Assembly (NCBI GenBank): GCA_902727895.1
Contig: CACVAP010000047.1
Location: 52,213-116,212 of the forward strand
Source of the DNA: an uncultured Sulfurovum sp.
GTDB taxonomy: Bacteria > Campylobacterota > Campylobacteria > Campylobacterales > Sulfurovaceae
Reading direction: 5' to 3'
DNA: 64,000 nucleotides
This document shows, one piece after another, positions 50,058 to 59,891 of the stretch; position 1 is the stretch's first letter; every line of letters starts with the position of its first letter. The notes under the pieces were generated by a model. That model ran no database searches. It was not told the origin of the DNA and saw only the letters and a list, made by a program, of their open reading frames with translations. The position numbers were made by a program, and so were the translations under genes.

Positions 50058-51242
50058 ATGATAAAAACTTATACAACAATATTTTTAGCATCTGCCCTAC
50101 TTAGTTCTTCTTTATTTGCAAAAGAAAAAGTAACAACCCCTAAAAAAACTTATACAGCCCAATGGCAAAAAGTTTATGGTCAAAAAGATGATGACATTGC
50201 CAACGCTGTTATTATGTTAGAAGGTGGTCATACTGCTGTTGCAGGTACCTGTAAATCATTTAATGCTGAGCGTTCAGACATTTGTGTAACACGTCTAAAT
50301 GAAAAAGGACAAACCATATGGCGTAAAATGTTAGGTGGTAAAAAAACTGACAAAGCCGTTGCTATTTCACGTGCTAAAGATGGAAACCTACTTGTTTTAG
50401 GTGACAGTAAGTCTTTTAAGAAACATGATGGTCAAGATATTTATGTTGCTAAAGTCTCTTTAGACGGAAAACTCATCTGGGAAAACTCTTTGGGTGGAGA
50501 CAGAGATGATTTTGCAGCAGGTATTGCAGGAACGGATGATGGTGGGGCATTACTTGTAGGTGACTCTGAATCATTCTCCAAAAAAGGTTATAGAGACATT
50601 TATATTGTTCGTTTAGATAAAAATGGGAAAATGCTTACAGGTAAAACCATTGGTGGAAAACTTAATGATGAAGCCAATGCTTTAACCAGAACAGCTGATG
50701 GAAACTTTATCATGGCTGGTTCAAGAGAGATTAGAAGTTCTGGTGATGCTGACTTCTTTTTAATGAAGCTAAACCAAAAGGGAGAAAAAATATGGGCAAG
50801 AACCTTAGGCGAAAAGTATAATGACGTTCTACATGCCATAGCACCCACACCAGATGGAGGGATTGTAGCAACAGGAAAAACACGTTCATACAATTCAGCT
50901 CAAACAGACTTACCAATTATGCACTTTAACAAAGATGGGAAACTTATTTGGTTTAAGATTTATGGTTTTGCTTACTATGATGAAGGGAATGCTATTACCA
51001 TGACAAAAGATGGTAACTATATGGTAGCTGGTAGAACCAACTCTATGGGAAAAGGTAACTTTGACAACTATGTTTTATCGTTAGATAGAAAAGGACAACT
51101 TTTATGGTCAGGTATGTATGGTGGTGAAAACCAAGATGTTGCGCATGGAATTACAAGAACAACAGATGGGGCAGTGGTAATCGTTGGGGAAAGTGACAGT
51201 TACAGCCGTTCTAAAAAATTCTTTATGATTAAATTAAAGTAA
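50058..51242 (+). CDS. Secreted seven-repeat beta-propeller-like protein
   Basis: Signal peptide; seven ~52 aa repeats W-x-K-x-x-GG-x3-D-x-A-x-A-I-x3-DGG-x4-G-x-S-x-S-x4-D-x-Y-V-x-K-L-x3-G. Confidence 0.75.
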   Translation: MIKTYTTIFLASALLSSSLFAKEKVTTPKKTYTAQWQKVYGQKDDDIANAVIMLEGGHTAVAGTCKSFNAERSDICVTRLNEKGQTIWRKMLGGKKTDKAVAISRAKDGNLLVLGDSKSFKKHDGQDIYVAKVSLDGKLIWENSLGGDRDDFAAGIAGTDDGGALLVGDSESFSKKGYRDIYIVRLDKNGKMLTGKTIGGKLNDEANALTRTADGNFIMAGSREIRSSGDADFFLMKLNQKGEKIWARTLGEKYNDVLHAIAPTPDGGIVATGKTRSYNSAQTDLPIMHFNKDGKLIWFKIYGFAYYDEGNAITMTKDGNYMVAGRTNSMGKGNFDNYVLSLDRKGQLLWSGMYGGENQDVAHGITRTTDGAVVIVGESDSYSRSKKFFMIKLK

Positions 51243-51291
51243 TTCTTGATATACTCATTTTTCAAAAATTAAACAAAATAAGGAACATATT

Positions 51292-51519
51292 ATGAGTGGA
51301 ACAATAACCCCAATAGATGAAATGACATTATCAGGAACAAAAGGTAAAATTACCGTAACAACAGTAGATCAACCATACGGACCAAAGAGCGAAAGCGTTG
51401 CAAGTATAGGAATTTCTTTAAAAGCAGACGCTACAGAACCTGAATGGAAAGTACATATTCCAAAAGCAAACATTGCACAGGTTATTGAAGCTTTACAAAA
51501 AGCAGAAAAAGAACTTTAG
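51292..51519 (+). CDS. Small conserved hypothetical protein
   Basis: 75 aa; good ribosome-binding context (AAGGAACATATT ATG). Confidence 0.65.
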   Translation: MSGTITPIDEMTLSGTKGKITVTTVDQPYGPKSESVASIGISLKADATEPEWKVHIPKANIAQVIEALQKAEKEL

Positions 51520-51648
51520 TCTTCTCTACAATCTAATCTTACACCGACTTCATATTTCATATGAAGTCACCCTCTCCTTTAAAATTAATTAAAACTAAAA
51601 TTTATGTTATAATATAAAGTGATTAATTAACATTAACAAGGAAAATAA

Positions 51649-51873
51649 ATGATTAAAAAAATAATTATCAGTAGCCTTTTACTTACAACACTTAGTTCAA
51701 ATTTACTAGCAAAAGAAGAAAAAAAGATAACAATTACTCAGATGGAAATTCATCTTGCAACATTGGCAAAAGAGATAGCTGAAGAGAAAGTAAAACTTTT
51801 TCAAAAAGAAGCATTACTTCAAGATGCAAAACTTGCACTTCTAAAAGAAAAAGAAGCACAAAAAGTAAAGTAA
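51649..51873 (+). CDS. Small secreted coiled-coil protein
   Basis: Signal peptide IIISSLLLTTLSSNLLA; Lys/Glu-rich helix; AAGGAAAATAA before ATG. Confidence 0.65.
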   Translation: MIKKIIISSLLLTTLSSNLLAKEEKKITITQMEIHLATLAKEIAEEKVKLFQKEALLQDAKLALLKEKEAQKVK

Positions 51874-51914
51874 ATCAAAAACTCTTAGTTTGCTTTAGAT
51901 TTAAAGGTTGTGGC

Positions 51915-51955
51915 AAAGGAGTTTACGTACAGTAAATGACTGCGCCAACTCCTTT
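51915..51955. terminator. Hairpin between convergent genes (possible bidirectional terminator or structured element)
   Basis: AAAGGAGTT ... AACTCCTTT perfect 9-bp arms enclosing an inner CAGTaaatgACTG hairpin; between 51873(+) and 51981(-). Confidence 0.5.
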
Positions 51956-51980
51956 AAAGATAAAGTGAAATAAGCGTTTT

Positions 51981-53516
51981 TTATTCCCACTCAATTGTTG
52001 CTGGTGGCTTTGAAGAGATATCATAAACCACTCTGTTTATTCCATCAATTTCATTAATAATCCTACGGCTCATTCCTTCTAAAACATCATGAGGAACATG
52101 TGCAAAGGTAGCTGTCATACCATCAACAGACTCTACCATTCTAATACATACTGTATTGTCATAAGTACGATTATCACCCATTACACCAACAGACTGAACA
52201 TTTAAAAGAACCGTAAATGCTTGCCAAACTTTGTCATAGTATCCAGTTGCACGTAACTCTTCTTGCATAATAGCATCTGATTCACGAATAAGGTGTAAAC
52301 CATCTTCTGTAACAGCTCCCATAGTACGAATAGCAAGTCCAGGTCCAGGGAATGGGTGACGACCAATCATATCTCTTGGAAGACCAAGCTCAAGACCCAA
52401 TTTACGAACCTCATCTTTAAAGATTTCTCTAAGTGGTTCAACCAACTCAAATGTCATCCAATCTGGAAGTCCACCAACATTATGATGAGACTTAATTGTT
52501 TTAGAAGGTCCTTTCACAGAAACAGACTCAATCACATCTGTATACAATGTACCTTGTGCTAAAAACTCTACATCAGTATGTTTTTTTGCTTCTTTATCAA
52601 AAACTTCAATAAACTTTTCACCAATGGCTTTACGCTTTGTCTCAGGATCAGAAACACCTTCAAGTGCAGCCATAAACTCAGCTTTAGCATCTATGGTAAT
52701 TAAAGGCATATCTAAAAGCTTAAACATGTTTTGAACATCTTCAGCTTCATTTTTACGAAGTAGCCCTTGGTCAACAAACACACAAATAATCTGTTCTTTT
52801 GGTAACGCTTCATTAAGCATCGCAGCAACAACCGAAGAGTCAACCCCACCAGAAACACCACAAAGTACTTTCTTGTCTCCAACTTGTGCTTTAATGGTTG
52901 CTATTTTCTCTTTAGCAAACCCACCCATGTTCCAAGTACTGTCACAACCACAAATATGTTTTGCAAAGTTCTTAAGAAGTTTAGTTCCCTCTACAGTGTG
53001 GTGAACTTCTGGGTGAAATTGAAAGGCGTAAAGTTTTTGTTCTACATTAGCAATGGCAGCATAAGGAGAATTTTCAGAAGTACCAATAACTTCAAAACCA
53101 TCAGGAATTTTCTCTGCTCTGTCCCCATGAGACATCCAAACAATTTCATCGGTATTCATTCCAGCGAAAATCGCAGAAGAAGTAATGCTAAGTTTAGCTT
53201 TTCCATACTCATGATGATCAGCTGCTACAACTTCTCCACCATAACGCTGAGTCATTAACTGCATACCATAACAAATTCCCATTATAGGTATACCAAGAGA
53301 CCAAACACCCTCTTCTGGTTTATAAGCATCTTCAGCATAAACAGAAGCTGGACCACCAGACAAAATGATACCTTGTGGTTTACGTGCTTTAATATTTGCA
53401 AGATTTTCTCTATAAGGAACTACTTCACAGTAAACCCCCGACTCTCTTAGTTTTCTTGCTATTAATTGTGTGTATTGTGAACCGAAATCTAAAACGAGGA
53501 TTGGTACTTGTTTCAT
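51981..53516 (-). CDS. guaA: GMP synthase (glutamine-hydrolysing)
   Basis: [42 protein letters not shown]-terminal KPPATIEWE. Confidence 0.97.
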   Translation of the reverse strand: MKQVPILVLDFGSQYTQLIARKLRESGVYCEVVPYRENLANIKARKPQGIILSGGPASVYAEDAYKPEEGVWSLGIPIMGICYGMQLMTQRYGGEVVAADHHEYGKAKLSITSSAIFAGMNTDEIVWMSHGDRAEKIPDGFEVIGTSENSPYAAIANVEQKLYAFQFHPEVHHTVEGTKLLKNFAKHICGCDSTWNMGGFAKEKIATIKAQVGDKKVLCGVSGGVDSSVVAAMLNEALPKEQIICVFVDQGLLRKNEAEDVQNMFKLLDMPLITIDAKAEFMAALEGVSDPETKRKAIGEKFIEVFDKEAKKHTDVEFLAQGTLYTDVIESVSVKGPSKTIKSHHNVGGLPDWMTFELVEPLREIFKDEVRKLGLELGLPRDMIGRHPFPGPGLAIRTMGAVTEDGLHLIRESDAIMQEELRATGYYDKVWQAFTVLLNVQSVGVMGDNRTYDNTVCIRMVESVDGMTATFAHVPHDVLEGMSRRIINEIDGINRVVYDISSKPPATIEWE

Positions 53517-53741
53517 GGGTTTTCCTTCTGAAGTAATTAAGTTTTTATTTGTGGAATTATACTGTGTTTTTCATGAAATGGGGTTGCGAGTTTTAGTAAA
53601 TATTTAAATATATTTCTTCTTTTCAAAGCTAAAAAAATCTAAAAAAAGAATTCCTAGATGAATTACTTCTATAGAGCTAAGTTCTACTATAGAAGCTTCA
53701 AATTAGTATAAAAATAAAAAATAGATTAGACTACTAGCTTC

Positions 53742-54515
53742 TTACCCACACTTCCCAGGTGCACATTTCATCCCACCACATTTTCCACTTTTAGGAGTTT
53801 CTCTCATGTCATCCATCATGGCTTGCATTTTGTCTGGATTGGCTACAAAGTTGTAACCTTTGTACATAGTAAACAAGGCATAAAACACTACTAACAAAGC
53901 TGCTGCTTTCATCATACTCCCTCGTAAACTTCCTTTTTGTAAAAACTTAGTTACCGTTCCCAAAAAGAAAAGTGCTGGAATGGTTGCCAAACCAAAAGTA
54001 GCCATAACAATTGCTCCCCACAATGGCGAAGCCGTAGCAGCAGCCATAATAGCAAACGAATAAACCAATCCACAAGGAATGATACCATTTAACATACCCA
54101 ACAAAAAGAACGACCTGTAAGATTTACTCTTTAACAAGCTTCTAAAGCTATTTTGAAACCATGCGTACTTAGAAAAAGAGAACTCAGCCGAATTTAAAAA
54201 TTTAAACTTCCCAAGAAGCGAAAGCCCTGCAAGCAACATCAACAAACCTGTTAGTAAAAAGAGTATCCCTTTAGTAGTAGGCGTAAATGCAATGGCTTGT
54301 CCAAGTAAACCAAACAAAGCCCCTATCATGGAGTAAGTTGCTACGCGTCCAAAGTTATAAGATAAATGCGAAAGGGTTTGTGTTAGATGTGAGCTTGTCT
54401 GGTCAATCTTAGAACTAGAGTAAGCAACCACTATTCCACCACACATACCAATGCAGTGTCCAAAACTTCCTAAAAATGCTGTTGTTAAGATAATGACTAA
54501 ATCTATGTTTTCCAA
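53742..54515 (-). CDS. Sulfite exporter TauE/SafE-type (UreH-like) membrane protein with Cys-rich tail
   Basis: FLGSFGHCIGMCGGIVVAYSS N-terminus; six-TM layout with LNGIIPCGLVYSFA; tail KSGKCGGMKCAPGKCG. Confidence 0.85.
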   Translation of the reverse strand: MENIDLVIILTTAFLGSFGHCIGMCGGIVVAYSSSKIDQTSSHLTQTLSHLSYNFGRVATYSMIGALFGLLGQAIAFTPTTKGILFLLTGLLMLLAGLSLLGKFKFLNSAEFSFSKYAWFQNSFRSLLKSKSYRSFFLLGMLNGIIPCGLVYSFAIMAAATASPLWGAIVMATFGLATIPALFFLGTVTKFLQKGSLRGSMMKAAALLVVFYALFTMYKGYNFVANPDKMQAMMDDMRETPKSGKCGGMKCAPGKCG

Positions 54516-54630
54516 GTGAGACCTTTTTTAATAGTTTTAAATTATAATAAAAATTTGTTTAGATTATAATTAGAGTTTGTTAAATTTGTGTTAAGACTCT
54601 TACCTCTACTCTCCATAGTTTTTTCTTCTT

Positions 54631-55458
54631 TTAATTTTTTACATTGAACATAGGCTGAGCATTTCCCATAATGATAGTTATATTAACCTTACCCTCTTTA
54701 GCAGCCTCTATCGCTAGCTTCTGCACATCTAATCGTTTCATCTCTAAATATTGAGATGCGTTCATACCAATAGCATCCATATAAGCCTTATCAGCATTAG
54801 CTGAAGCTTTTTCAGCTTTTTCACGTGACTCTTCTGCTTTAACACGCTCTTGTTGAGTTTTAACATTCTGTTTCTGTACAGCTGTTTGAATCGTGGAGTC
54901 AATTACTATTTTAGGTGGCATAACCTTTCCTACAGTTGCTTCTAGTAATTCTGTAGGAATTTTCTCTTTTAATAAAAAATCTTTGATCTCTTTTTTAACT
55001 TGTTTCTCAAGCTTATCGGTAATACTACTATTCGTTGTCATTTCAAACATTGTATGATTTTTTGTAAAAGTTCTTGTAGCATTTCTAAGGGGTTCACGAA
55101 CTTTATTTTTATACCAATTATCACCAAACTTCTCAACCAACACAGGAGTTTTCCCTGCAATATGTTTAAAGGTCAAATGAATTTTAAAATCAACAGGGTT
55201 ATTATCTTTAGTTACTAAGTCATCAAAAACCTCATTAATATTAAAAGGTCTAATATCAACCCTAATTACAGAAGTACTCCAAGCTTTCCAAACAAGCCCC
55301 GTGGACACAGGAGTTTCATCCACCCCACCATGACCAAAAATCCATGGCTGATAAACAAGAACTCCTTCTTCTCCTTGATCAATAGCAGAAGTAGAAATAC
55401 ACCCAGAAAGAGAGAAAGACAATAGTGAAAGGGAAATTAGATGTAATGCTTTGTTCAT
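54631..55458 (-). CDS. SPFH/prohibitin-like lipoprotein
   Basis: Lipobox SLSGC; INQGEEGVLVYQPW-like start, VREPLRNATRTFTKNHTMFEMTT..., coiled-coil QQERVKAEESREKAEKASANADK. Confidence 0.7.
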   Translation of the reverse strand: MNKALHLISLSLLSFSLSGCISTSAIDQGEEGVLVYQPWIFGHGGVDETPVSTGLVWKAWSTSVIRVDIRPFNINEVFDDLVTKDNNPVDFKIHLTFKHIAGKTPVLVEKFGDNWYKNKVREPLRNATRTFTKNHTMFEMTTNSSITDKLEKQVKKEIKDFLLKEKIPTELLEATVGKVMPPKIVIDSTIQTAVQKQNVKTQQERVKAEESREKAEKASANADKAYMDAIGMNASQYLEMKRLDVQKLAIEAAKEGKVNITIIMGNAQPMFNVKN

Positions 55459-55589
55459 AAATAAAACTCTTTTATTATATTTTATTTAAAATTTACTTAT
55501 ACCAGCTGTAATTATTAAACTTTCTCACACCAACCTCAAAGACAACTTTAGATATAACAAATAAAAATACCCTTAATAAAGAATATCCT

Positions 55590-57356
55590 ATGAATCAACA
55601 AGAAAAAGTATACTCAAATCCTATAGCAAAAGACTTCCTCCCCACCACACGTAAAGAAATGGACAAGTTGGGTTGGAAACAGTGTGATGTCATTTTAATT
55701 TCGGGTGATACTTACATCGACTCGCCTTTTATTGGGGTGGCTACTGTTGGACGTATTTTAGAACGTTTGGGCTACAAAGTCGGGATTATTGGTCAGCCAG
55801 ATGTTAAAAGTGGCAAAGACATTACCCGTTTGGGTGAACCACGACTTTATTGGGGTGTTTCTGGTGGTAGTATTGACTCTATGGTTTCTAACTATACAGC
55901 TACTAAAAAGTTTAGAAACAACGATGACTATACCCCTGGAGGGAAAAACAACAAACGTCCAGACCGTGCGACCATGGTTTATTGTAACCTAATCCGTCAA
56001 CATTTTAAAAATACTGTTCCTTTAGTTTTAGGTGGTATTGAGGCGAGTCTTCGTCGTGTAACGCATTATGACTTTTGGACAAACAAACTTAAAAAACCTA
56101 TTCTATTTGACTCTAAAGCTGATGCGCTTATCTATGGTATGGGAGAACATGCCATTCGTGAGCTTACAGAAGCCATGGACAGAGGAGAAGACTGGAGAAA
56201 AGTACGTGGGGTTTGTTACATTTCTAAAGAGCCTGTTCCTGAGTATCATCAACTGCCTTCCCACAAAGAGTGTTTAGAGGACAAAGAGAAGTACATTGAT
56301 CTTTTTGACTTTTTTTATGATAACAATGATCCAAAAGGCGCCAAAGGACTTTGTGAACCAGTAGATACCCGTTACTCTATTCAGAATCCACCCTCACCCT
56401 ATCTTAGTGAAGAAGAAATGGATGCCGTTTCAGCCTTACCTTTTACCCGTGAACTCCACCCTTTTCACCAACCAGAAGGAAAAGTTAAATGTTTAGAAAC
56501 CATTAAATTTTCCATTATGACCCATCAAGGATGTTGGGGTGAATGTAACTTCTGTGCCATTGGTGTTCACCAAGGACGAACCATTCGAACACGAAGTGAA
56601 AAGTCTATTGTTCAAGAAGCCACAGACTTTACAAAGTACAAAGACTTCAAAGGAATCATCTCTGACCTTGGTGGACCAACTGCAAATATGTATGGTTATG
56701 AGTGTGCTAAAAAAGAAGACTTTGGAACCTGTGACCATCAACGTTGTGTGGATTCAAAACATATCTGTGGTTCTATGAAACCTGACCATAGCCGTGTTAT
56801 TAACCTTATGAAAGAAGTTCGTGAAATTCCTGGAATTCGTAAAGCTTTTGTTGCCTCAGGAATTCGTTATGACCTCATTAACCGTGACAAACGCCAAGGG
56901 TACTCTTACCTAAAAGAGTTGGTACAACACCACATTTCAGGACAAATGAAAGTCGCACCAGAACATACCCAACAACATGTTCTTGACCTTATGGGGAAAC
57001 CTGGTAAAAATACACTCATTGAGTTTAAAAAGCTTTATGACCAACTCAATAAAGACATGGGTAAGAAACAGTTCTTAACTTACTACCTCATCGCAGCTCA
57101 TCCGGGTTGTACTGAAGATGATATGCATGAACTTAAACGTTTTACGACTAAAGAGCTAAAGATTAATCCTGAGCAAGCGCAAGTATTTATCCCTACTCCG
57201 GGAACTTATTCTGCTGTTATTTACTATACTGAAATGGATCCGATTACACGTAAAAAAGTATTTGTGGAGAAAGACATCAAACGTAAAGAAAAACAAAAAG
57301 CGATTATTCAAGAAGCGATTAAACATAAAGGTTATCAAAGTGGGTTTGCTAGTTAA
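55590..57356 (+). CDS. YgiQ family radical SAM protein
   Basis: MTHQGCWGECNFCAIGVHQGRTIRTRSEKSI (CxxxCxxC), 588 aa; FLPTTRKEMDKLGWKQCDVILISGDTYIDSPFIGVA. Confidence 0.92.
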   Translation: MNQQEKVYSNPIAKDFLPTTRKEMDKLGWKQCDVILISGDTYIDSPFIGVATVGRILERLGYKVGIIGQPDVKSGKDITRLGEPRLYWGVSGGSIDSMVSNYTATKKFRNNDDYTPGGKNNKRPDRATMVYCNLIRQHFKNTVPLVLGGIEASLRRVTHYDFWTNKLKKPILFDSKADALIYGMGEHAIRELTEAMDRGEDWRKVRGVCYISKEPVPEYHQLPSHKECLEDKEKYIDLFDFFYDNNDPKGAKGLCEPVDTRYSIQNPPSPYLSEEEMDAVSALPFTRELHPFHQPEGKVKCLETIKFSIMTHQGCWGECNFCAIGVHQGRTIRTRSEKSIVQEATDFTKYKDFKGIISDLGGPTANMYGYECAKKEDFGTCDHQRCVDSKHICGSMKPDHSRVINLMKEVREIPGIRKAFVASGIRYDLINRDKRQGYSYLKELVQHHISGQMKVAPEHTQQHVLDLMGKPGKNTLIEFKKLYDQLNKDMGKKQFLTYYLIAAHPGCTEDDMHELKRFTTKELKINPEQAQVFIPTPGTYSAVIYYTEMDPITRKKVFVEKDIKRKEKQKAIIQEAIKHKGYQSGFAS

Positions 57357-57377
57357 CTTTCTTTTCTAGAAATTAAA

Positions 57378-57395
57378 AAGAGTGCTTTTACTCTT
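57378..57395 (+). terminator. Weak hairpin downstream of YgiQ gene
   Basis: AAGAGT gctttt ACTCTT, 22 nt after the stop codon. Confidence 0.4.
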
Positions 57396-57631
57396 GTCTT
57401 TAGGACAGGGGTGAAATATATATTAAAGTAAAAGCTATGAAAGTTTAATGGTAAAAATAGGAAGGAAAAACCATCTCTTTCATGTTTGTATTATAGGTGC
57501 TAACTGTGTCTCAATCGTGTAAGATATAAACTTTTATAAAACTCTTTAAAGTCCTATAAATAAGGACTCTTAGGGATAAATAGAAAAAAATATCTTGTAT
57601 TTGTTTTTATGTTTTCTTAACCATATTAAAT

Positions 57632-58183
57632 TTACTTCTCACTCTTTTTAATACTTCTAAGGCAAGGTAGTTCATCTTTAGAATCTAGTATCTTTCTTGC
57701 CATCTCATTCTGTCTTTCTTGAGGAGCTACTTTTGCCACAACACACATCTCTTCATTGGTTATTTTACTAACGAGTAAATAAGACGATGATTTACCTATA
57801 TTTTCATAATCATCATTCGCCTCAAAACGAACAATCATTCCTATAACATTTTTAGGCTGTTGCAATTCATGTCGCCATTCAATTTTTAAACCTAAAGAAG
57901 AAAATGCTGAGCCAACTGTTGACCAAAAAGCTAAATCATACTCTTCTCCATGTCGTGTCAAAACAATACTTTGTCGAATGTCCCCTTCTATAACTTTAAC
58001 ACCAATGTCAACAAAAGATTCACATTCTTGAATGCTTCCCATATTATCACTGTCCAATGTCACACAATCTTTTTGATTAATTGAGGTATAAGTACTGGTA
58101 TACAACAAAGATGTAAAATTATCAGCCTGAACATTCAAAAAACTCAAAAAAAATAAAACTACAAATGTGATTTTTTTATTCAT
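57632..58183 (-). CDS. Hypothetical secreted protein
   Basis: Signal peptide MNKKITFVVLFFLSFLNVQA; 183 aa. Confidence 0.65.
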   Translation of the reverse strand: MNKKITFVVLFFLSFLNVQADNFTSLLYTSTYTSINQKDCVTLDSDNMGSIQECESFVDIGVKVIEGDIRQSIVLTRHGEEYDLAFWSTVGSAFSSLGLKIEWRHELQQPKNVIGMIVRFEANDDYENIGKSSSYLLVSKITNEEMCVVAKVAPQERQNEMARKILDSKDELPCLRSIKKSEK

Positions 58184-58282
58184 GTTTGTCCTTTAGATAT
58201 TATAGAACTATTTACTTGAAATACAACTTTTATTTTTATATGATAAAATTTAACATATATAGTCGGAATTGGGGAATTCAAT

Positions 58283-59536
58283 ATGCTTAAGCCTTTACTC
58301 TTTATACTTACCCTTGTTATACTCATAGCCTTAGCACTTAACTTTGACTTTTTTAGTAAAGACATCAGTATTAATCAACCCATTAAAGAATCTACGCAAG
58401 TAAAAGTAGAACCTCTACCAAAAGAAATTATTAGCTCTAGCACAATAAAAGAACCAATTATTATAAACAATGATTTAAGTAAAGAAATTCAACTACTCCT
58501 TAATAAAGCTCAAAAACTACTCGCGCAACATAAGATGGCTGAAGCACTATTAGTCTATGAAGAAATTATTGAAAAGACAAAAAAATCTGATGATATAAAA
58601 GTACTAAAACTCTTTGCAGAAGCTTGCTTTAAAAAAGCAGGTATCCATTATATGTTTCCAAATTATGACATTGAATCTACCATAGAAAGTTATGAGCTTA
58701 TTATTTCAAAATTTATAAATAGCAATAACAAAGAGTTACTCTTAATTTATATGCAGGCTAAAATCCAACAGGCTCCATTTAATTCAAAAGATGAAATACT
58801 CATAGCCTATAACGAAGTAATTGAAAAATTTACAAATGACAAAGAACAAAGATTTGACAAAGAGATAGAAGAACTACTTTTTGCTAAGAGTTTTGCCTTA
58901 ATGGGAGTAGATGACGAAGAAGCCATAGAAGTTCTTGACAGTATCATTGCTAAATATGAGAATAAAACGGAACTACCTGAAACAGTAAGGTTTTCTATTT
59001 TAAATAATATTGAACTCTCTATAATAACAGGTAATGACACAGATAAATATGTTGACTTAGCCACACAATATATGTCTGACTCGCCAGATACAAAACCTCT
59101 TATTGCTATGCTAAATATTATTAAAGATGCACAGAATTTAGATCAAACTGAGGCACTTACAGCATGGAATGATGAATACAATAAATATAATTTCCCAGAC
59201 TGGGATTTTTCAGAACTAAGAAAATGGGTCAACAAAATGGAAACGCCTGAATCTCAAATGAGAATTAGCAAATACTTAGATGCCTTTGAAAAGCAAAAAT
59301 ATACTAATCACTACCAACCTTCTACACGTACTGTAGATGCAAGCCAAAACTATTCTGATAGTTCTACGAGCAATGAAGAAAATATAGAAGGAGAATACCA
59401 AGAAAATCCAACTTATGAACCTGACCCTTATATCAATGATATGCTCAGTACTGAAGCAGAAGTAACCTACCCTAATCCCTACTCAACTACTAGAGAATCT
59501 GTAGAAGTAGATGCTGTCAGTCACACTAACTTTTAA
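58283..59536 (+). CDS. Single-TM protein with TPR-like helical repeats
   Basis: N-terminal TM; LLNKAQKLLAQHKMAEALLVYEEIIEKTKK...VLKLFAEACFKKAGIHY TPR-like. Confidence 0.7.
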   Translation: MLKPLLFILTLVILIALALNFDFFSKDISINQPIKESTQVKVEPLPKEIISSSTIKEPIIINNDLSKEIQLLLNKAQKLLAQHKMAEALLVYEEIIEKTKKSDDIKVLKLFAEACFKKAGIHYMFPNYDIESTIESYELIISKFINSNNKELLLIYMQAKIQQAPFNSKDEILIAYNEVIEKFTNDKEQRFDKEIEELLFAKSFALMGVDDEEAIEVLDSIIAKYENKTELPETVRFSILNNIELSIITGNDTDKYVDLATQYMSDSPDTKPLIAMLNIIKDAQNLDQTEALTAWNDEYNKYNFPDWDFSELRKWVNKMETPESQMRISKYLDAFEKQKYTNHYQPSTRTVDASQNYSDSSTSNEENIEGEYQENPTYEPDPYINDMLSTEAEVTYPNPYSTTRESVEVDAVSHTNF

Positions 59537-59882
59537 GATCAAACACAACCGTATGAGGTTTTTGAAAAACATAAAAATAAAATAGATAAAGAAACAATCC
59601 TACAATATAAAGACCCAATCCTATCATCATCAAGCCCATAGAAAGTATCTTTCTCTTGGCTACAACTCTGTGTTCTGTTACCTCAACAACTTCATAATCA
59701 TTTTGCTCCAACATCAGTTCAAATTTCAAAATTTTTTCTTTATCTGTTAACTTTGCATTGGCAAGTGTCTTTGCATGAAAATCATCAAAAACTTTTTGAT
59801 ACGCCAATTTATCTTTCTTTTCTACCCCAAAATAAACATAAAGTCCTATGGGTAGCATCAGTATCATTAGTACGGTAGTCAT
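59526..59882 (-). CDS. Hypothetical membrane protein
   Basis: Two TM helices; 118 aa. Confidence 0.6.
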   Translation of the reverse strand: MTTVLMILMLPIGLYVYFGVEKKDKLAYQKVFDDFHAKTLANAKLTDKEKILKFELMLEQNDYEVVEVTEHRVVAKRKILSMGLMMIGLGLYIVGLFLYLFYFYVFQKPHTVVFDLKS

Positions 59883-59891
59883 CTAAATCCT

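Noticed and set aside
50600-50916. Minus-strand ORFs of 61-97 aa
   Set aside because: Antisense shadows of the repetitive propeller gene.
52356-53258. Plus-strand ORFs of 68-124 aa
   Set aside because: Antisense to guaA, which is unambiguous.
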